DNA of 8,552 nt from an uncultured Clostridium sp. GTDB taxonomy: Bacteria; Bacillota; Clostridia; Lachnospirales; Lachnospiraceae. The notes below the pieces were generated by a model, which was not told where the DNA came from, ran no database searches, and was given only the letters and a program-made list of their open reading frames with translations. Positions 6,457 through 8,552 of the stretch are shown piece by piece. The DNA lies in the NCBI GenBank assembly GCA_900551225.1, contig URUZ01000250.1, positions 1 to 8,552 on the forward strand, in the 5' to 3' direction. The translations under genes and the position numbers were made by a program. How positions within the stretch are numbered: the first letter of the stretch is position 1; each line of letters starts with the position of its first letter.

Positions 6457-7342
6457 ATCTGCTGTCACCTCCTTTGGAATTCACATACAGCACGGCGAAC
6501 ACGGACAGAATCAGGAAGCTGACCACGCTGATGGCAGCCGAGTATCCCCGGTTGTTAAACTGGAACGCATTCTGGTAAATGAAGTTGACCATGATGGAGG
6601 AGGAGTTGGCCGGTCCTCCCTGGGTCATCATATAGATTACGTCAAATGTGTTGAAGGCCCAGATTCCGATCAGCAGCCCCAGGGTCCGCACCGATGAGGC
6701 GATCATCGGAAGGGTGATGCCGAAAAACTGCTGCCGTCCCCCTGCTCCGTCAATTCTGGCGGCCTCATAGATGTAGGAGGGGATGGAGTACATGGTAGAC
6801 AGGATGTTTAAGGCACAGAAGGGCGCAACCGCCCACACATTGACTATCATCACAGCCAGCAGGGACGTCCTGGTGCTGCCCAGAAAGTCCAGGCGCTGGC
6901 TCATTAGATGGGTATCCATCAAAAACTGGGTGATGTGGCCAAACATGGGATTATACATCAGACGCCAGATCATGCAGGACACCGCCGCCGGCATGGCGTA
7001 GGGGATCAGCATGATGGCCGTCATCATTTTCTTCCCTAAAAATTTCTTATACAGCACAAGGGCCATCAGAAGGCCCAGCAGGATCTTGAACGCTACGCCC
7101 ACGAATACCCAGACAAAGGTGTTGGTGAACATCCGCGGCGTGTCGGGATTGGTAAAAAGGTCTATAAAGTTCCGAAGCCCCACAAAGAGCATCTCCCCAT
7201 TCACCTTCCGCTCAAAAAACGACATGTAGAACACCTGGGTTATGGGATAGATGATAAACACAAGGAAGATAGCAAGCATGGGAAGTACATACAGCAAGTT
7301 TACCCCTTTATCCCGCCTCTCTTTTTTTGATAAACCACTCAT
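6449..7342 (-). CDS. Carbohydrate ABC transporter permease, MalF/UgpA type
   Basis: A 297-residue inner-membrane permease, usual for the short (UgpA/MsmF-like) MalF class. Hydrophobic segments lie near 16-37, 74-97, 107-128, 160-183, 212-232 and 268-287. The N-terminus (KKERRDKG) is basic and cytoplasmic. The EAA loop E-A-A-R-I-D-G-A-G-G-R-Q-Q-F-F sits at 193-207, followed by LP at 211-212. T-Q-G-G-P-A-N-S-S at 240-248 is the conserved sugar-permease T.GGP signature. The ATG has GAGGAGG 7 nt upstream, after the hairpin that separates it from the binding-protein gene. It pairs with the downstream MalG-type subunit to form the translocation pore. Substrate cannot be read from the permease; the neighbours point to an N-acetylated amino sugar or its oligosaccharide. 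Confidence 0.94.
   Translation of the reverse strand: MSGLSKKERRDKGVNLLYVLPMLAIFLVFIIYPITQVFYMSFFERKVNGEMLFVGLRNFIDLFTNPDTPRMFTNTFVWVFVGVAFKILLGLLMALVLYKKFLGKKMMTAIMLIPYAMPAAVSCMIWRLMYNPMFGHITQFLMDTHLMSQRLDFLGSTRTSLLAVMIVNVWAVAPFCALNILSTMYSIPSYIYEAARIDGAGGRQQFFGITLPMIASSVRTLGLLIGIWAFNTFDVIYMMTQGGPANSSSIMVNFIYQNAFQFNNRGYSAAISVVSFLILSVFAVLYVNSKGGDSRYE
6468..6475 (-). promoter_or_regulatory. Strong Shine-Dalgarno of the second permease
   Basis: AAAGGAGG on the minus strand lies 11 nt before the ATG at 6456, a slightly long spacing. It sits inside the last codons of the upstream permease gene. It excludes the in-frame GTG at 6468 as a start because that codon begins within the site. Confidence 0.6.
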
Positions 7343-7362
7343 ATTCCGCCCTCCTCATTTGT

Positions 7363-7391
7363 AAAAGCGGGCGGGATATTGATCCGCCCGC
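7363..7391 (-). terminator. Intergenic hairpin with T-run, probable attenuator/partial terminator
   Basis: On the minus strand an 8-bp perfect GC stem (GCGGGCGG at 7391-7384 with CCGCCCGC at 7374-7367) can be extended by one G-T pair around a 7-nt loop, and is followed directly by TTTT (7366-7363). It lies 16 nt after the binding-protein stop and before the permease ribosome site. The T-run is short, so readthrough is expected. Such hairpins commonly keep the binding-protein mRNA more abundant than the permease mRNA, by partial termination or by blocking 3' decay. Confidence 0.7.
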
Positions 7392-7407
7392 CGCTGCAGC
7401 AGCCCAG

Positions 7408-8552
7408 TCACTGTTTTGACAGCAGCTCGTCAACCTGCTTGCCTGCCAGCTCCATGGCTTCCTGGGCTGTGATCTCTCCCATCACCGCCTTGGTCACGGC
7501 ATCGGCCATGGCTTTCTGGACTTCTTCCCAGCAGGTGATGGACGGTTTGAACATGGCCATGGGCTCCATCTTTGCAAAGGGCGCTACCATCACATTGGCC
7601 TCGTCCGTGAATTCCGGAATGGCTGCGTAATAGCTCTGCTGGTTGGGTACAAAGCCGGACTGGTTGATGACCTGTCCCTGATACTTGGCTGTGTGCCAGA
7701 ATTCCAGCCATTTGGCCGCCGCTTCCTGGTTGCCTGTATTGAACACCAGATCCACATCCATCACGCCCAGGGAATACCTGGAACCGGATGGGCCGGCCAG
7801 AGGCTCTGTGATCACAGCCCAGCTGAAGTCCTCCCCTGCCGCCTTCAAAGCGGCCAGCCCCTGTGCATTGTGAAAGTATGCGGCAGCAATCTGGGTGGTA
7901 AAGTTGCTCTGGGTACTGTTGATGTCGGCCTGTCCATAATCCGGCACCGCGTACTTGGCCAGATCCACATACATCTGCAGCGCGGCTATGCCCATCTCGT
8001 TATTGAATCCGTTGGCCGTTCCGTCTGCGTTCATCACATCCGCGTCATAGGCCCAGAGAATGGGCAGGAAGCAGTCCAATGTGTTCTTGGGATGGCCTGC
8101 CACCATGGTATAGGCGTATTTGCCTGCTGACTGATCTGTGATCAACGGCGCCACGGCCAGGAATTCCTCCCAGGTTGTGGGAGGGTTCTCGATGCCGGCC
8201 TCCTTAAGACGCGTTTCGTTGAACAGCATTCCACGGATGGACATGTAGGAGGGCATGGCCCACAGCTCGTCCCCGACCGCACACACCTCTCTGGCTGCTG
8301 GTGAAAAATCGTCGTACAGCTCCTGGCTGATGAGATCATTGATGGCCACTGTATATCCTGCTTCCTTAAACTGCTGGGTCCAGGAGGAGAAACCGTACAT
8401 AGCGTCCGGCATGTTGCCGCCCTCGGCCAGAGTCAGTATCTTCTGGTAGGCATCTCCGTATGCCCAGCTCTCCAGCTTTACTTCGATTCCCGTCTCCGCC
8501 TTAAACTGCGCCGCTGCCTCCTTTAAAAGGTCCATTCCGGTGTCGCCCAGGG
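7408..8552 (-). CDS. Sugar ABC transporter extracellular solute-binding protein (5' end off window)
   Basis: The frame is open to the right edge, so the N-terminus, including the expected lipoprotein signal peptide and lipobox, is missing; about 380 residues are visible, against roughly 420-440 for the family. From the internal Met at 8535: F-K-A-E-T-G-I-E-V-K 11-20 is the usual first strand/helix of family 1 binding proteins (F..e.tgi.V); M-P-D-A-M-Y 42-47 and D-E-L-W-A-M-P 89-95 are further hallmarks; N-P-P-T-T-W-E-E-F 117-125 is the family's P.TWdEf signature. The C-terminal half has a typical A-A-K-W-L-E-F-W segment and a lysine/alanine-rich closing helix. It would capture the sugar outside the membrane and deliver it to the two permeases encoded next. 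As first visible gene it probably follows the operon promoter, which is not in the window. Aromatic residues are abundant, as in oligosaccharide binders, but the ligand is not identifiable. Confidence 0.93.
   Translation of the reverse strand, partial: LGDTGMDLLKEAAAQFKAETGIEVKLESWAYGDAYQKILTLAEGGNMPDAMYGFSSWTQQFKEAGYTVAINDLISQELYDDFSPAAREVCAVGDELWAMPSYMSIRGMLFNETRLKEAGIENPPTTWEEFLAVAPLITDQSAGKYAYTMVAGHPKNTLDCFLPILWAYDADVMNADGTANGFNNEMGIAALQMYVDLAKYAVPDYGQADINSTQSNFTTQIAAAYFHNAQGLAALKAAGEDFSWAVITEPLAGPSGSRYSLGVMDVDLVFNTGNQEAAAKWLEFWHTAKYQGQVINQSGFVPNQQSYYAAIPEFTDEANVMVAPFAKMEPMAMFKPSITCWEEVQKAMADAVTKAVMGEITAQEAMELAGKQVDELLSKQ

Noticed and set aside
6457..6468. GTG start for the MalG-type permease
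   Set aside because: The GTG is embedded in the AAAGGAGG site and has no ribosome site of its own; the ATG at 6456 fits better.
1..8552. CRISPR arrays, tRNA/rRNA genes, insertion sequences
   Set aside because: I saw no regularly spaced repeats, no tRNA- or rRNA-like segments, no transposase motifs and no long inverted repeats on either strand.

Overview
The window looks like part of a chromosome, or a metagenomic contig, from a moderately GC-rich anaerobic Firmicute (Clostridia, perhaps Lachnospiraceae). This is inferred from strong purine-rich Shine-Dalgarno sequences, tight gene packing, and protein families common in gut clostridia. The species cannot be told from the sequence alone.

From the right edge to about position 475, everything lies on the minus strand and reads as one operon. 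In transcription order it holds: (1) a sugar ABC-transporter solute-binding protein whose N-terminus lies off the window (7408 to the edge); (2) a GC-rich hairpin with a short T-run (7363-7391), probably an attenuator; (3) two permease subunits of the MalF and MalG types (6449-7342 and 5608-6456); (4) a small HIT-domain protein (5132-5590); (5) a LarA-family nickel-dependent racemase/epimerase (3852-5135); (6) a divergent glucosamine-6-phosphate deaminase NagB (3079-3849); (7) N-acetylglucosamine-6-phosphate deacetylase NagA (1850-3064); (8) an N-acylglucosamine 2-epimerase (AGE) family protein (475-1767). Spacing runs from 2-17 nt gaps to short overlaps, except for 65 nt after the binding protein and 82 nt before the epimerase.

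Taken together this is an import and catabolism cassette for an N-acetylated amino sugar or an oligosaccharide containing one. The binding protein and permeases import it. The AGE-family enzyme probably interconverts 2-epimers such as ManNAc and GlcNAc. NagA removes acetate from GlcNAc-6-P, and NagB converts GlcN-6-P to Fru-6-P and ammonia. No sugar kinase, transporter ATPase or regulator is visible. The LarA and HIT genes do not belong to the textbook Nag pathway, and their tight coupling inside the operon is the main puzzle. They may process a sugar-acid part of the substrate.

The left 475 bases are different. They are AT-richer and carry a plus-strand RelB/DinJ-type antitoxin gene (160-465) with its own promoter. 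An ATG overlapping its stop looks like the start of a partner toxin gene, but the reading frame runs straight into the end of the epimerase gene and stops after 20 codons. Only 9 bp separate the antitoxin and epimerase stop codons. This looks like a recombination or assembly junction that removed the toxin. Positions 1-104 hold no convincing gene.
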